DNA of 21,975 nt from Algibacter_G agarivorans (GTDB lineage Bacteria; Bacteroidota; Bacteroidia; Flavobacteriales; Flavobacteriaceae), in assembly GCF_039543245.1 (NCBI RefSeq), contig NZ_BAABJJ010000025.1, forward strand, positions 1 to 21,975, read 5' to 3'. The translations under genes and the position numbers were made by a program. This document shows positions 14,467-21,893 of this stretch, one piece after another. The notes under the pieces are model-generated. The model was not told the origin of the DNA and made no database searches. It saw only the letters and a list, made by a program, of their open reading frames with translations. Each line of letters starts with the position of its first letter. The first letter of the stretch is position 1.

Positions 14467-14493
14467 CCTACAAGGTTTTTGAAACCTTGCAGG
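14467..14493. repeat. Hairpin repeat (CCTACAAGGTTT...AAACCTTGCAGG)
   Basis: Twelve-base arms with one A-C mismatch on the + strand, which becomes a G-U pair in the minus-strand RNA, and a 3-nt loop. It lies 24 bp after the RND permease stop and could protect or end the permease transcript. Confidence 0.6.
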
Positions 14494-14516
14494 AAATGCG
14501 ACTATATTGAATCTCA

Positions 14517-17500
14517 TTATTTATAATTCTTCTTCTCAATCATATAATACACCAATGGGACAACTAACAAGGTTAGTACCGTTGAAACAATAGTTCCGCC
14601 CATTAGCGATATGGCTAAACCTTGAAAAATAGGGTCAAATAGAATGACGAATGCTCCAATTACCACCGTTCCTGCAGTTAATAAAATGGGTGTTGTACGA
14701 ACTGCTCCTGCTTCAATGGCGGCTTGTTTTAATGGTATCCCTTCTGCAGTTCTTAGGTTTATAAAATCGATTAGTAATACAGAATTTCTAACCATGATTC
14801 CTGCTAGGGCAATCATGCCTATAAATGACGTTGCAGTAAAAAATGCGCCCATAATCCAGTGTCCTAAAATAATTCCGATTAGGGATAGTGGTATGGCAAC
14901 CATCATGACTATTGGAGCTTTAAAGTTTTGAAACCATCCTACAATCAAAATATAAATCAAGATAATTGCACCTAAAAAAGCAATGCCTAAATCTCTAAAC
15001 ACCTCTAATGTAATTTGCCATTCGCCATCCCATTTTACGGTATAATCATCTTCAAAATCTGGTTGGCCTAAATACATTTCGTTAATCTCGTAGCCTTTTG
15101 GTAACGGAATCTCTTTTAGTTTTTCTTCCATTCCTAAAATAGCATAGGCAGGACTTTCTAGTTTTCCGGCCATATCTGCCATAACATAGATAACTCGTTT
15201 TTGATTTTTATGATAAATACTTTTTGCGGCGGTGGTTTGTTTAATATCTACCAAATCTGCAATAGGCACCAAGTTTCCTTGTTTCGATTTTACCTTCAAT
15301 TGCGAAATATCACGGATTGTAGATTTTTCTTTTTCATCTAAAGCCAAAACCAAACCAATTTGATTCACAGCATCTTCATCATATAAATTAGTAATTGCTC
15401 TATTAGACAATGCCATATTCATGGTGTAGGTAATTTGGTGTGGTGTAACACCATACAGCATGGCTTTTTCTTTATTGATATCGAATTGATATTCGGTTTG
15501 GTCTGCTTCAACCATCCAATCGATATCAACAACATCAGCTGTATTTCTTAAAATATTTTGAACGCTATTCGCAACTTTAATCTGTTCGTTATAATCTGGT
15601 CCATATATTTCTGCAACAATTGTTGACAATACTGGTGGTCCTGGAGGCACTTCCACCAATTTTACATTGGCATTGTATTTTGAAGCTATTTTCTGAATTT
15701 CTGGACGTAATAATTTAGCAATATCGTGGCTTTGTGCCGAGCGCTCACCTTTATCAATCAAATTCACTTGAATATCTGCCATATTGCTACCACCACGTAA
15801 GTCGTAATGACGAACCAAACCGTTAAAAGTTATTGGAGCAGAGGTCCCAATATAATTTTGATAATTTACGACTTCTGGTCGCGTTGATAAATATTGGGCA
15901 ATTTCTTGTGTTACAACTCCAGTACGTTCCAACGTTGTGCCTTCGGGCATGTCAATGACGACTTGAAATTCATTCTTATTATCAAAAGGCAACATTTTTA
16001 CGGCAACTGAGTTGGTGAAAAACAACACCATAGTTCCCATTAATACTGCAAAAGTTCCTAATAAAAATAGCCAACGTTTTCCTTTGCTTTCTAATAATGG
16101 ACGCTCAAATTTGTTGTAAACTCTATAGATAAAAGTGTCTTCTAATGGTTTTTCTGGTTTCTCTTCAACACCTTTCCCACCTGCCGGATGGGCAGGCTTA
16201 TCTTTTTCCCTTAAGAATATATAACCTAAGTAAGGTGTAATCGTTAAGGCGACAAATAATGATAAAATCATGGCAATAGACGCTCCAATTGGCATTGGTG
16301 CCATATATGGACCCATTAATCCTGAAACAAAAGCCATTGGTAAAACCGACGCTATTACCGTAAAGGTAGCCAAAATCGTTGGGTTTCCAACCTCGTTAAT
16401 AGCGTATAAGGCCGCTTGTTTAAATGGTAAGCGTTTCATCTTGAAATGCCTATGCATATTTTCGGCAATAATAATAGAGTCATCTACAACAATACCTGTT
16501 ACAAATACTAAAGCAAAAAGTGTAATTCTGTTTAACGTATAATCGAGCATATAGTAACTCAATAAGGTTAATGCAAACGTAATAGGAACTGATAAAAATA
16601 CGACTAACCCTCCGCGCCAACCCATTGCCAGCATGACCACAATAGTTACTGCAAAGATAGATCCAATAAGGTGTAACAGTAATTCTGATACTTTATGAGA
16701 AGCCGTTTCTCCATAGTTTCGAGTTATTTCAACATGTACATCATCAGGAATTAAAGTAGTGCGTAAATGGGCTACTTTATCAATGATTATTTCAGCAATT
16801 TCCATGGCATCTGCGCCTTTACGTTTAGAAACTGAAATGGTTACAGCAGGATATTCTGATTTAAAATCGGATGACTTTTCACTGCCTTTCCCAAAACCTA
16901 AGCTCACATAATTTTGAGGTATTTCCGGTCCATCAATAATTTTTGAAACTTGCTTTAAGTAAATAGGCTGATTTTGTTGCACACCAACCACCAAGTTTTC
17001 AACATCCGTAGCAGATTCTAAAAACTTACCCGTATTTACAAAGAATTCAGTATCGTTTTTATCAAAGCTACCTGAGTTTAATTGACTATTATTCACCTTA
17101 ATCATTTCAGAGACCGTTAAGAAATCTAATCCACTAGCAGCCAACTTATCCTTATCCAAAACCACACGTAACTGACGATTTCTACCACCAATTTTATGTG
17201 TTATAGCCACATCATTTACCTTCTTAATTTCGGCCTCAAGTTCTTGTGCCATTTGGCTTAATTGGTAGTCATCATAGTTTTCGCTCCACAAGGTTAAACC
17301 TAGCATAGGTACATCGTCTATAGCACGCGTTTTTACTAAAGGAAATGTAACACCTTCAGGCATTTGGTCCATGTGTTTGTTAATTTCGTTGTATAATTTT
17401 ACAAACGAACGCTCAATATCTTCACCAACATAAAACTGTACAATCACCATCCCTTGCTCTTTCATCGATGTAGAATACACATATTCAATCCCCTTAATAT

Positions 17501-17732
17501 TCGAAATTAATTGCTCTAATGGCTTTATTACACGAGACTCCACTTCGGTTGGACTAGCTCCGGGATAACCCACAAAAATATCTGCTATAGGTACATCAAT
17601 TTGCGGCTCTTCCTCACGCGGAATTAAAAACGAACTGTACACGCCAATAACCATAAATACAATCATTAATAATACTGTAAGCTTTGATTGTATAAATATT
17701 TTTGCGATTTTCCCTGCAATTCCTTCCTTCAT
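14517..17732 (-). CDS. RND efflux transporter permease (AcrB-like)
   Basis: A 1071-aa inner-membrane proton antiporter of full family length. TM1 lies at ~15-36, followed by PREEEPQIDVP and the porter-domain motif FVGYPGASPTEVESRVIKPLEQ. TM2-TM6 span ~350-505 and contain VTGIVVDDSIIIAEN with the Asp417-Asp418 pair that corresponds to the AcrB proton-relay aspartates, so it is closer to HAE-type than to metal (HME) pumps. The second half repeats the layout (AILIYILIVGWFQNF, GIMVRNSVLLIDFI, FDPIFQGLAISLMGG). A hydrophilic cytoplasmic linker at 508-530 contains PAHPAGG, encoded by a palindromic repeat sequence (16180-16196). With the upstream adaptor and TolC genes it makes a complete tripartite pump. 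The substrate is unknown; the sulfur genes downstream suggest a reactive sulfur or thiol compound, but this is speculation. Confidence 0.95.
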   Translation of the reverse strand: MKEGIAGKIAKIFIQSKLTVLLMIVFMVIGVYSSFLIPREEEPQIDVPIADIFVGYPGASPTEVESRVIKPLEQLISNIKGIEYVYSTSMKEQGMVIVQFYVGEDIERSFVKLYNEINKHMDQMPEGVTFPLVKTRAIDDVPMLGLTLWSENYDDYQLSQMAQELEAEIKKVNDVAITHKIGGRNRQLRVVLDKDKLAASGLDFLTVSEMIKVNNSQLNSGSFDKNDTEFFVNTGKFLESATDVENLVVGVQQNQPIYLKQVSKIIDGPEIPQNYVSLGFGKGSEKSSDFKSEYPAVTISVSKRKGADAMEIAEIIIDKVAHLRTTLIPDDVHVEITRNYGETASHKVSELLLHLIGSIFAVTIVVMLAMGWRGGLVVFLSVPITFALTLLSYYMLDYTLNRITLFALVFVTGIVVDDSIIIAENMHRHFKMKRLPFKQAALYAINEVGNPTILATFTVIASVLPMAFVSGLMGPYMAPMPIGASIAMILSLFVALTITPYLGYIFLREKDKPAHPAGGKGVEEKPEKPLEDTFIYRVYNKFERPLLESKGKRWLFLLGTFAVLMGTMVLFFTNSVAVKMLPFDNKNEFQVVIDMPEGTTLERTGVVTQEIAQYLSTRPEVVNYQNYIGTSAPITFNGLVRHYDLRGGSNMADIQVNLIDKGERSAQSHDIAKLLRPEIQKIASKYNANVKLVEVPPGPPVLSTIVAEIYGPDYNEQIKVANSVQNILRNTADVVDIDWMVEADQTEYQFDINKEKAMLYGVTPHQITYTMNMALSNRAITNLYDEDAVNQIGLVLALDEKEKSTIRDISQLKVKSKQGNLVPIADLVDIKQTTAAKSIYHKNQKRVIYVMADMAGKLESPAYAILGMEEKLKEIPLPKGYEINEMYLGQPDFEDDYTVKWDGEWQITLEVFRDLGIAFLGAIILIYILIVGWFQNFKAPIVMMVAIPLSLIGIILGHWIMGAFFTATSFIGMIALAGIMVRNSVLLIDFINLRTAEGIPLKQAAIEAGAVRTTPILLTAGTVVIGAFVILFDPIFQGLAISLMGGTIVSTVLTLLVVPLVYYMIEKKNYK
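16180..16196. repeat. Palindromic repeat CCTGCC-GGATG-GGCAGG inside the permease gene
   Basis: A 6-bp perfect stem sequence of the CCTGCC..GGCAGG kind seen as dispersed repeats in flavobacteria. Here it lies in frame and encodes PAHPAG in the variable loop after TM6 of the RND permease, where an insertion would be tolerated. Confidence 0.45.
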
Positions 17733-17747
17733 TTTTATTTATTTTTT

Positions 17748-17831
17748 GGGCGTTTTAACAGGCTATCCGTTGCAATCTTTTTTTGCCATATATGGCAGCA
17801 AAAAAAGGATTTTCACTACTATCCTTAACGC
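17748..17831. repeat. Dispersed repeat element GGGCGTT...TTAACGC (84-bp copy) with hairpin
   Basis: Same ends as the 2954-3110 element. The interior is a long hairpin, AATCTTTTTTTGCC...GGCAGCAAAAAAAGGATT, with small bulges. It lies inside the efflux operon, between the adaptor stop and the permease start, where its stem and A/T runs could cause partial termination or set an mRNA processing point. Confidence 0.6.
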
Positions 17832-17841
17832 ATCTTTTTAG

Positions 17842-18918
17842 TTATTGAATTGTAATTTTAATACCATTATAAAGTTTTCCATCAGCAGAAACAATGTAGG
17901 ATTCGTCTGCATTTAAACCTGATAATACTTCCACTTTGTCTCCAAAAGTCCTGCCTAAACGCAACCAGCGTAACATGGCTGTATTGCTTTGACTTACGGT
18001 ATAAACTCCAGACAATTGTCCGTTTGTTACAATAGCATTTGTTGGAATTAAAACCATTATGGATATTGCTTTTCTTTTAACCGGAAATTGTACGGTTGTA
18101 AACATGCCTGATAAAATATTGGCATCAGTTTTATCTAAATCTATTTTCACTAAATATTGTCCACCTGTATGTTTTGCAGATGTACTCACTTCAGAAACTT
18201 TTCCTTTTAAAGCTTTGTTAATAGATTTAACCAATACATTAACCGTGGTTCCTTTTTTAATACCAGAAATTTCAGTCTCAGGAACCATTGCTACCACGTC
18301 AAAACTCCCTGGTGCTTCTATACTTATTAATGGTGTTCCAGGATTTGCCATGTTTCCAGCGTCAACATTTTTACTGGTTACTGTCCCGTTAAAAGGAGCT
18401 GTAATGTTACTATACGCCAATTGTGCATTAATTTCGTTTTTCATCTGATTGGTAGATTCTAAACGTGCTTTCGCCATTTCAAAATTAGCAGTCATATCAT
18501 CCATTTCTTTCTGAGACGCACTATTATCTGCAAACAAATTTTTAAAACGATTGTAATCTTTTTGAGCATTGTTAAAAGCAGCAGTCGCTTCTGTGATACC
18601 TGCATTTACCTGAGCTTTTTTAGCTTGTAAATCAACATTGTTAATAGACACTAGCAGCTGACCTTTATGTACTTTATCGCCAATATTTACGTGTACTTTG
18701 TTTACATAACCCATTATTCTTGTGCTTAAATCTGCGCTATTAGTGGCTTGGATTTTTCCGCTTACACTTAAAAATGGATTACTAACATCTGCTTCTACTT
18801 GATTGACTTGTACGCTTATTGCTGGCGAATTATCAGTATCCGATTTTTTATCATTACCACCACAACTAACTATTAAAAGAGTTAGGGCAAGTACGATTGA
18901 TGTGTATGTTTTTTTCAT
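17842..18918 (-). CDS. RND efflux periplasmic adaptor (membrane fusion protein), lipoprotein
   Basis: A 358-aa adaptor linking the permease to TolC. The N-terminus MKKTYTSIVLALTLLIVSCG has a type II signal peptide with lipobox Cys19, so it is anchored in the inner-membrane outer leaflet. The barrel-sandwich (lipoyl-like) halves are at ~60-95 (VNKVHVNIGDKVHKGQLLVSIN) and ~170-200 (SNITAPFNGTVTSKNVDAGN). Between them is the alpha-helical hairpin (~100-165) rich in A, Q, K and E. A beta-barrel domain (~205-275) and a membrane-proximal domain (GLNADESYIVSADGKLYNGIKITIQ) follow. It is 109 bp upstream of the permease gene and 97 bp downstream of the TolC gene. Length and order are typical for HlyD/AcrA-type adaptors. 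Confidence 0.93.
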   Translation of the reverse strand: MKKTYTSIVLALTLLIVSCGGNDKKSDTDNSPAISVQVNQVEADVSNPFLSVSGKIQATNSADLSTRIMGYVNKVHVNIGDKVHKGQLLVSINNVDLQAKKAQVNAGITEATAAFNNAQKDYNRFKNLFADNSASQKEMDDMTANFEMAKARLESTNQMKNEINAQLAYSNITAPFNGTVTSKNVDAGNMANPGTPLISIEAPGSFDVVAMVPETEISGIKKGTTVNVLVKSINKALKGKVSEVSTSAKHTGGQYLVKIDLDKTDANILSGMFTTVQFPVKRKAISIMVLIPTNAIVTNGQLSGVYTVSQSNTAMLRWLRLGRTFGDKVEVLSGLNADESYIVSADGKLYNGIKITIQ

Positions 18919-18942
18919 TGAATTTGTTTTTACTATTAATAT

Positions 18943-18967
18943 CTACAGGTTTTTAAAACCTTGCAGG
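18943..18967. repeat. Hairpin repeat (CTACAGGTTTT...AAAACCTTGCAG)
   Basis: A third, imperfect member of the CCTACAAGGTTT/AAACCTTGCAGG family, between the TolC stop and the adaptor start. Confidence 0.55.
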
Positions 18968-19015
18968 AGACATATGTTTACTTATCCGCAAACTTGCGAA
19001 TTCCTCCTTTGGGTG

Positions 19016-20326
19016 TTAGGGAGCTAAAAATTGTAAATAAGCTTGCGCATAATTATATTCGAAAATGGTTTGATAGTATTCTAATTGCTTCTGTGCAAAT
19101 TGCGTTTCTGCCATTAATAAATCAGAGGTTTTTTCTAAGCCTTCTTCAAACCTGTTGGTGCGGATTCTTAAGGATTCTTCAGATTGTTCCAGGGCTAAAG
19201 TGTTTAGTTTTAATTTATTTTCAGCATCTAAAAATGCACGTTTAGCTTTGTTCAGTTCTAAATTGCTTTGCGAAATGTATTGCTTGTATTCTAATTTTGA
19301 TTTTTCGAATTCTGCTTTACTTTTTTGTGCTTTTCCAAAGCGTTTGGCCCCTTGAAAAATATCCCAACTGAGCTGAGCTCCAAATAAATACCCATTGGCA
19401 TCAGCTTTAAAGATTTGGTCATCATACAACTCGTAACTTCCAAAAGCGTTTAATCGTGGTAAAAATGCCATTTTATCAGCATTATTCATGGCTTCATACG
19501 CCTTTAAAGCGAATTGCATTGCTTTGATGTCTGAACGATTTTCAGATACTATTTTATCTTCCATTGTAATCGTTTCAATCTTTAATTCATCTATTGGTGT
19601 ATAAATCACATCGTTTTTATCATTCATTAAAAAAGACAAATAATTAGAAGCGTTTTGCACATTACTTTTGGTTTTTTGTAATTGATTTTGAACTTCAGTT
19701 ACTCGTACTTCAACATTCAGTACATCTGCACGTTGTAAGTAGCCTTGTTTGAAGTTATTATCCGCTAATTTTTTATTAGCATTTGCGGCTTCTAGTGCTT
19801 TTTCTAAAACAAGAACTGCTTTATATGCTAGTTGTAATTGCATATAGGCTTTGTTTACTTCAAAAGCTAAATAATCTTGTGTACGCTCTGTTTTTAAAGA
19901 CATAGCCTTCATTTTAGACTTGGCCGCTTTACGCTGGTAGATACCGTCTAAATTGAGTAGTGGTTGCTTGATTTCGAACTTTGTAGCATAGTTTTCAATC
20001 TGTGATGGATTATTTAATAATGCTGGATTAAAATCGTTTTGCGTTAAAATTTCTTGGTTTAGCTTAGATCCAAAAGCCATTAAAGGGTTTGTAGTTGCCA
20101 TTGCTGTATGACTAGCTGTAATATTGGGTAAAAACACTGCGTTAGTCTGTCTATAATCGGCTTTTGCCGCATTAAACTCTTGTGCAGAAATTTTTAAGCT
20201 ATAATTATTGTCATTAACTCTGTGCAAAACGTCCTGCTTAGAAATAGGTATAAGTTGTTGGGACTGAAGTATGGGTACAAAGCTTAATAAAAAACCAAAG
20301 ACTATGATGTATTTGTATGTTTTCAT
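19016..20326 (-). CDS. TolC-family outer membrane efflux protein
   Basis: A 436-aa outer-membrane channel. It has an Sec signal peptide (MKTYKYIIVFGFLLSFVPIL, cleavage likely after LQSQ or nearby). Two internal repeats of the OEP fold are visible: DVLHRVNDNNYSLKISAQEFNAAKADYRQ opens the first, and a long helical region full of A, K, Q and E (SKAEFEKSKLEYKQYISQSNLELNKAKRAFLDAENKLKL) belongs to the second, which ends with RTNRFEEGLEKTSDLLMAETQFAQKQLEYYQTIFEYNYAQAYL. No lipobox Cys is present. It is the second gene of the efflux operon in transcription order, upstream of the adaptor gene, and completes the tripartite pump. Confidence 0.93.
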   Translation of the reverse strand: MKTYKYIIVFGFLLSFVPILQSQQLIPISKQDVLHRVNDNNYSLKISAQEFNAAKADYRQTNAVFLPNITASHTAMATTNPLMAFGSKLNQEILTQNDFNPALLNNPSQIENYATKFEIKQPLLNLDGIYQRKAAKSKMKAMSLKTERTQDYLAFEVNKAYMQLQLAYKAVLVLEKALEAANANKKLADNNFKQGYLQRADVLNVEVRVTEVQNQLQKTKSNVQNASNYLSFLMNDKNDVIYTPIDELKIETITMEDKIVSENRSDIKAMQFALKAYEAMNNADKMAFLPRLNAFGSYELYDDQIFKADANGYLFGAQLSWDIFQGAKRFGKAQKSKAEFEKSKLEYKQYISQSNLELNKAKRAFLDAENKLKLNTLALEQSEESLRIRTNRFEEGLEKTSDLLMAETQFAQKQLEYYQTIFEYNYAQAYLQFLAP

Positions 20327-20402
20327 TTATGTTATTTATTTCTCCATCATGATTAATATATGAATCTAATAATGGGTATTTCTTTCTGCAAACTTAGAAC
20401 CC

Positions 20403-20852
20403 TTAGTGCTTTATGTTTGTAACTAATGTTACTTGCCGTCCGTGACCTTTTTTTACAGTTTCGATTTCTGGTTCTACAAAAAAAGGAATTACAATTAATA
20501 GGGCGCACAAGATTATAAACACTATGGCTATTGTCTTTTTTGTCAATGGTTCTTTAATGATTTTTTTATACACATTTGTAATGATTTTCCAGTGAAGAAT
20601 GATATGGGCAACGAGTAAGCCTAATAATATAAAACCCAAAATAAGATGTAGCATTCCCCATTGATGTCTGTCCATTCCAAGTAGATAGAGTTCTACATTT
20701 CGACCATAGATTTCCCAGCGTTCTTGTCCAGAAATTAGTGTATATTTCATTAGAAATCCAATGCCTACGATGGCCGACATACATAAAGTCATAGTTACAT
20801 TTATGCTAAAGTTCAGGACCGACTTTTGCATTGTTTTTGTTGACTTTCTCAT
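20403..20852 (-). CDS. DUF4405-type cytochrome-b-like membrane protein
   Basis: A 149-aa protein with three or so membrane segments (~18-38, ~66-88, ~107-126). Four His are placed as in small b-type cytochrome domains: H63 and H69 (DRHQWGMLHLILGF) and H83 and H87 (VAHIILHWKII). This WxxLH...Hxxx(H)W layout is that of DUF4405, so heme or metal binding in the membrane is possible. The C-terminus (ETVKKGHGRQVTLV) would face the other side. It opens the efflux operon, 76 bp before the TolC gene. An alternative start is the ATG seven codons in (MQKSVLNFS). An electron-transfer link to the pump or the sulfur chemistry is speculative. Confidence 0.75.
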   Translation of the reverse strand: MRKSTKTMQKSVLNFSINVTMTLCMSAIVGIGFLMKYTLISGQERWEIYGRNVELYLLGMDRHQWGMLHLILGFILLGLLVAHIILHWKIITNVYKKIIKEPLTKKTIAIVFIILCALLIVIPFFVEPEIETVKKGHGRQVTLVTNIKH

Positions 20853-20908
20853 GGCAAGGCATGTTTCAAATTACCACTAAAAGTATTTGAAAAGCATATA
20901 TAATGCAA

Positions 20909-20920
20909 TGATATTTATCA
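20909..20920. promoter_or_regulatory. Candidate Crp/Fnr operator (TGAT-N4-ATCA) upstream of the efflux operon
   Basis: TGATATTTATCA is a perfect inverted repeat of the FNR/DNR half-site pattern TGAT-N4-ATCA, 57 bp upstream of the DUF4405 ATG. A weak -7-like box (TACTTTTA on the minus strand) lies between. A Crp/Fnr gene is encoded in the same cluster. Confidence 0.35.
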
Positions 20921-20952
20921 GGTAGAATCATATACTAATCCAAAAAAAGGAT

Positions 20953-20985
20953 TAAAAAAAAGCACCCAGTTTAGTGAGTGCTTTA
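20953..20985 (-). terminator. Rho-independent terminator (minus strand)
   Basis: The minus-strand RNA would form AGCACTCA-CTAAAC-TGGGTGCT (one G-U) followed by eight U. It lies 160 bp after the DUF2202 stop, and ends either that transcript or a separate small RNA (see 20953-21062). Confidence 0.8.
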
Positions 20986-21062
20986 TTAGCTATTAATCAA
21001 AAAAACATGTCTTTCAAAGTCCTTAGTTTTTAGTAAAATTAAGGGAATAGAGTTTTTTTATA
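20953..21062 (-). ncRNA. Candidate small RNA with its own promoter and operator
   Basis: A 22-bp palindrome (21093-21114) is followed, at similar spacing to that seen upstream of the DUF2202 gene, by a -7-like TATATTTA (21067-21074). About 105 nt of AT-rich sequence without an ORF of useful size comes next, and then the terminator hairpin with U8. The layout operator, -7 box, no ORF, terminator suggests an activator-dependent sRNA. A processed 3' UTR of the DUF2202 mRNA is the alternative. Confidence 0.35.
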
Positions 21063-21092
21063 TTTGTAAATATAGAATGCATACCTAGACAT

Positions 21093-21114
21093 TTATGTAA
21101 CAATTGTTACATAA
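21093..21114. promoter_or_regulatory. Perfect 22-bp palindrome (Crp/Fnr-like site)
   Basis: The arm TTATGTAACAA is followed directly by its exact reverse complement. It contains TGTAAC-N4-GTTACA and the GTA-N8-TAC spacing typical of Crp/Fnr-superfamily operators. A related site, TTATGT-T-ACATAA, lies upstream of the DUF2202 gene (21845-21857). Confidence 0.5.
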
Positions 21115-21144
21115 TAAGAAGAGGTTGTTTGAAACAACTGTTTG

Positions 21145-21786
21145 TTAATTACATTTCTCATGACTGCTTTCGACAATATTATTGTATTCATCTTGAGTTA
21201 TAAATTGTGGTGTATAGGTATTTCCTGTATTTTCAAAACCAATAACAAAACTTCTTAAATGATTTCTAGAACCGCATTGTAGATTTTTAAATACAGCTAT
21301 TAATTCAGGATGGGTTGTAATATCTAAATAATCTTTTAAATCCTTAATGTCTAAGTCTTCAATAGTAGCGCCTATTTGGAATGCAATGGCCTTACTAAGT
21401 GCTCCATCTTGAGCAAATTGGTTATAATAATTTTGAAGCATCTGGTTCTTAAATTTACCAGCAGGTAATATGGCATATTCTATATTGTTTTTAATTAACA
21501 GATTTTCTACCGAATTCATATGAGTTTGCTCGCTATTTTTAATATTTGAAAACTGATTTACAGACCATAAATCATTTAAATACGTATAAGTATCTCTAGC
21601 TAATTTTTCTTCTTCTAGCATAAATAGCAACGCTTCTTTATCTGTTTCTTTTAACGTTAGCTCTGTTGTTTCATCTTTAAGATCATCGCTGTTATTAGTG
21701 TTATCATCACTGCATGCATATAAAAATGAAAGTGATATGGTTAGTATTAAGACAGCCGATTTTCGGATTAATAGTGGAGTTTTCAT
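21145..21786 (-). CDS. DUF2202 ferritin-like lipoprotein
   Basis: A 213-aa protein with a lipoprotein signal (ILTISLSFLYACSDD, Cys25). Its DUF2202 core has the four-helix, ferritin-like pattern of acidic and His residues: EEEKLARDTY (58-67), SEQTHMNSV (85-93), GATIEDLDIKDL (139-150) and CGSRNHLRSF (171-180). These are in the positions expected for a di-metal site, though activity in this family is not established. It would be exposed to the periplasm or surface. Upstream there is a -7-like TAAATTTA box and a TTATGT-T-ACATAA inverted repeat about 37 bp before that box, suggesting control by a Crp/Fnr-type activator. It is transcribed alone, on the same strand as the efflux cluster, with a terminator 160 bp after the stop. 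Confidence 0.87.
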   Translation of the reverse strand: MKTPLLIRKSAVLILTISLSFLYACSDDNTNNSDDLKDETTELTLKETDKEALLFMLEEEKLARDTYTYLNDLWSVNQFSNIKNSEQTHMNSVENLLIKNNIEYAILPAGKFKNQMLQNYYNQFAQDGALSKAIAFQIGATIEDLDIKDLKDYLDITTHPELIAVFKNLQCGSRNHLRSFVIGFENTGNTYTPQFITQDEYNNIVESSHEKCN

Positions 21787-21809
21787 TTTCTTTAAATTTT
21801 AATTATATA

Positions 21810-21857
21810 TAAATTTAGCGAATAGAAAAAAGATTTTCAGCTACTTATGTTACATAA
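21810..21857 (-). promoter_or_regulatory. Promoter region of the DUF2202 gene: TAAATTTA box and TTATGT-T-ACATAA operator
   Basis: TAAATTTA at 21810-21817 is one base off TAnnTTTG. The 13-bp inverted repeat at 21845-21857 is centred ~37 bp upstream of it and shares TGTTACATAATAA with the right arm and flank of the 22-bp palindrome at 21093-21114. Confidence 0.4.
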
Positions 21858-21863
21858 TAAAAC

Positions 21864-21893
21864 AAGAAAGAGAGCCTCTAAACTCTCTTTCTT
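21864..21893 (-). terminator. Hairpin, probable terminator of a gene beyond the right edge
   Basis: A perfect 11-bp stem (AAGAAAGAGAG ... CTCTCTTTCTT) with an 8-nt loop; the minus-strand continuation is GTTTTATT. No long ORF is visible from 21894 to the window end. In two minus frames a coding tail could end near 21960-21967 (e.g. ...KKYE), so a minus-strand gene may end just inside the edge. Confidence 0.5.
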
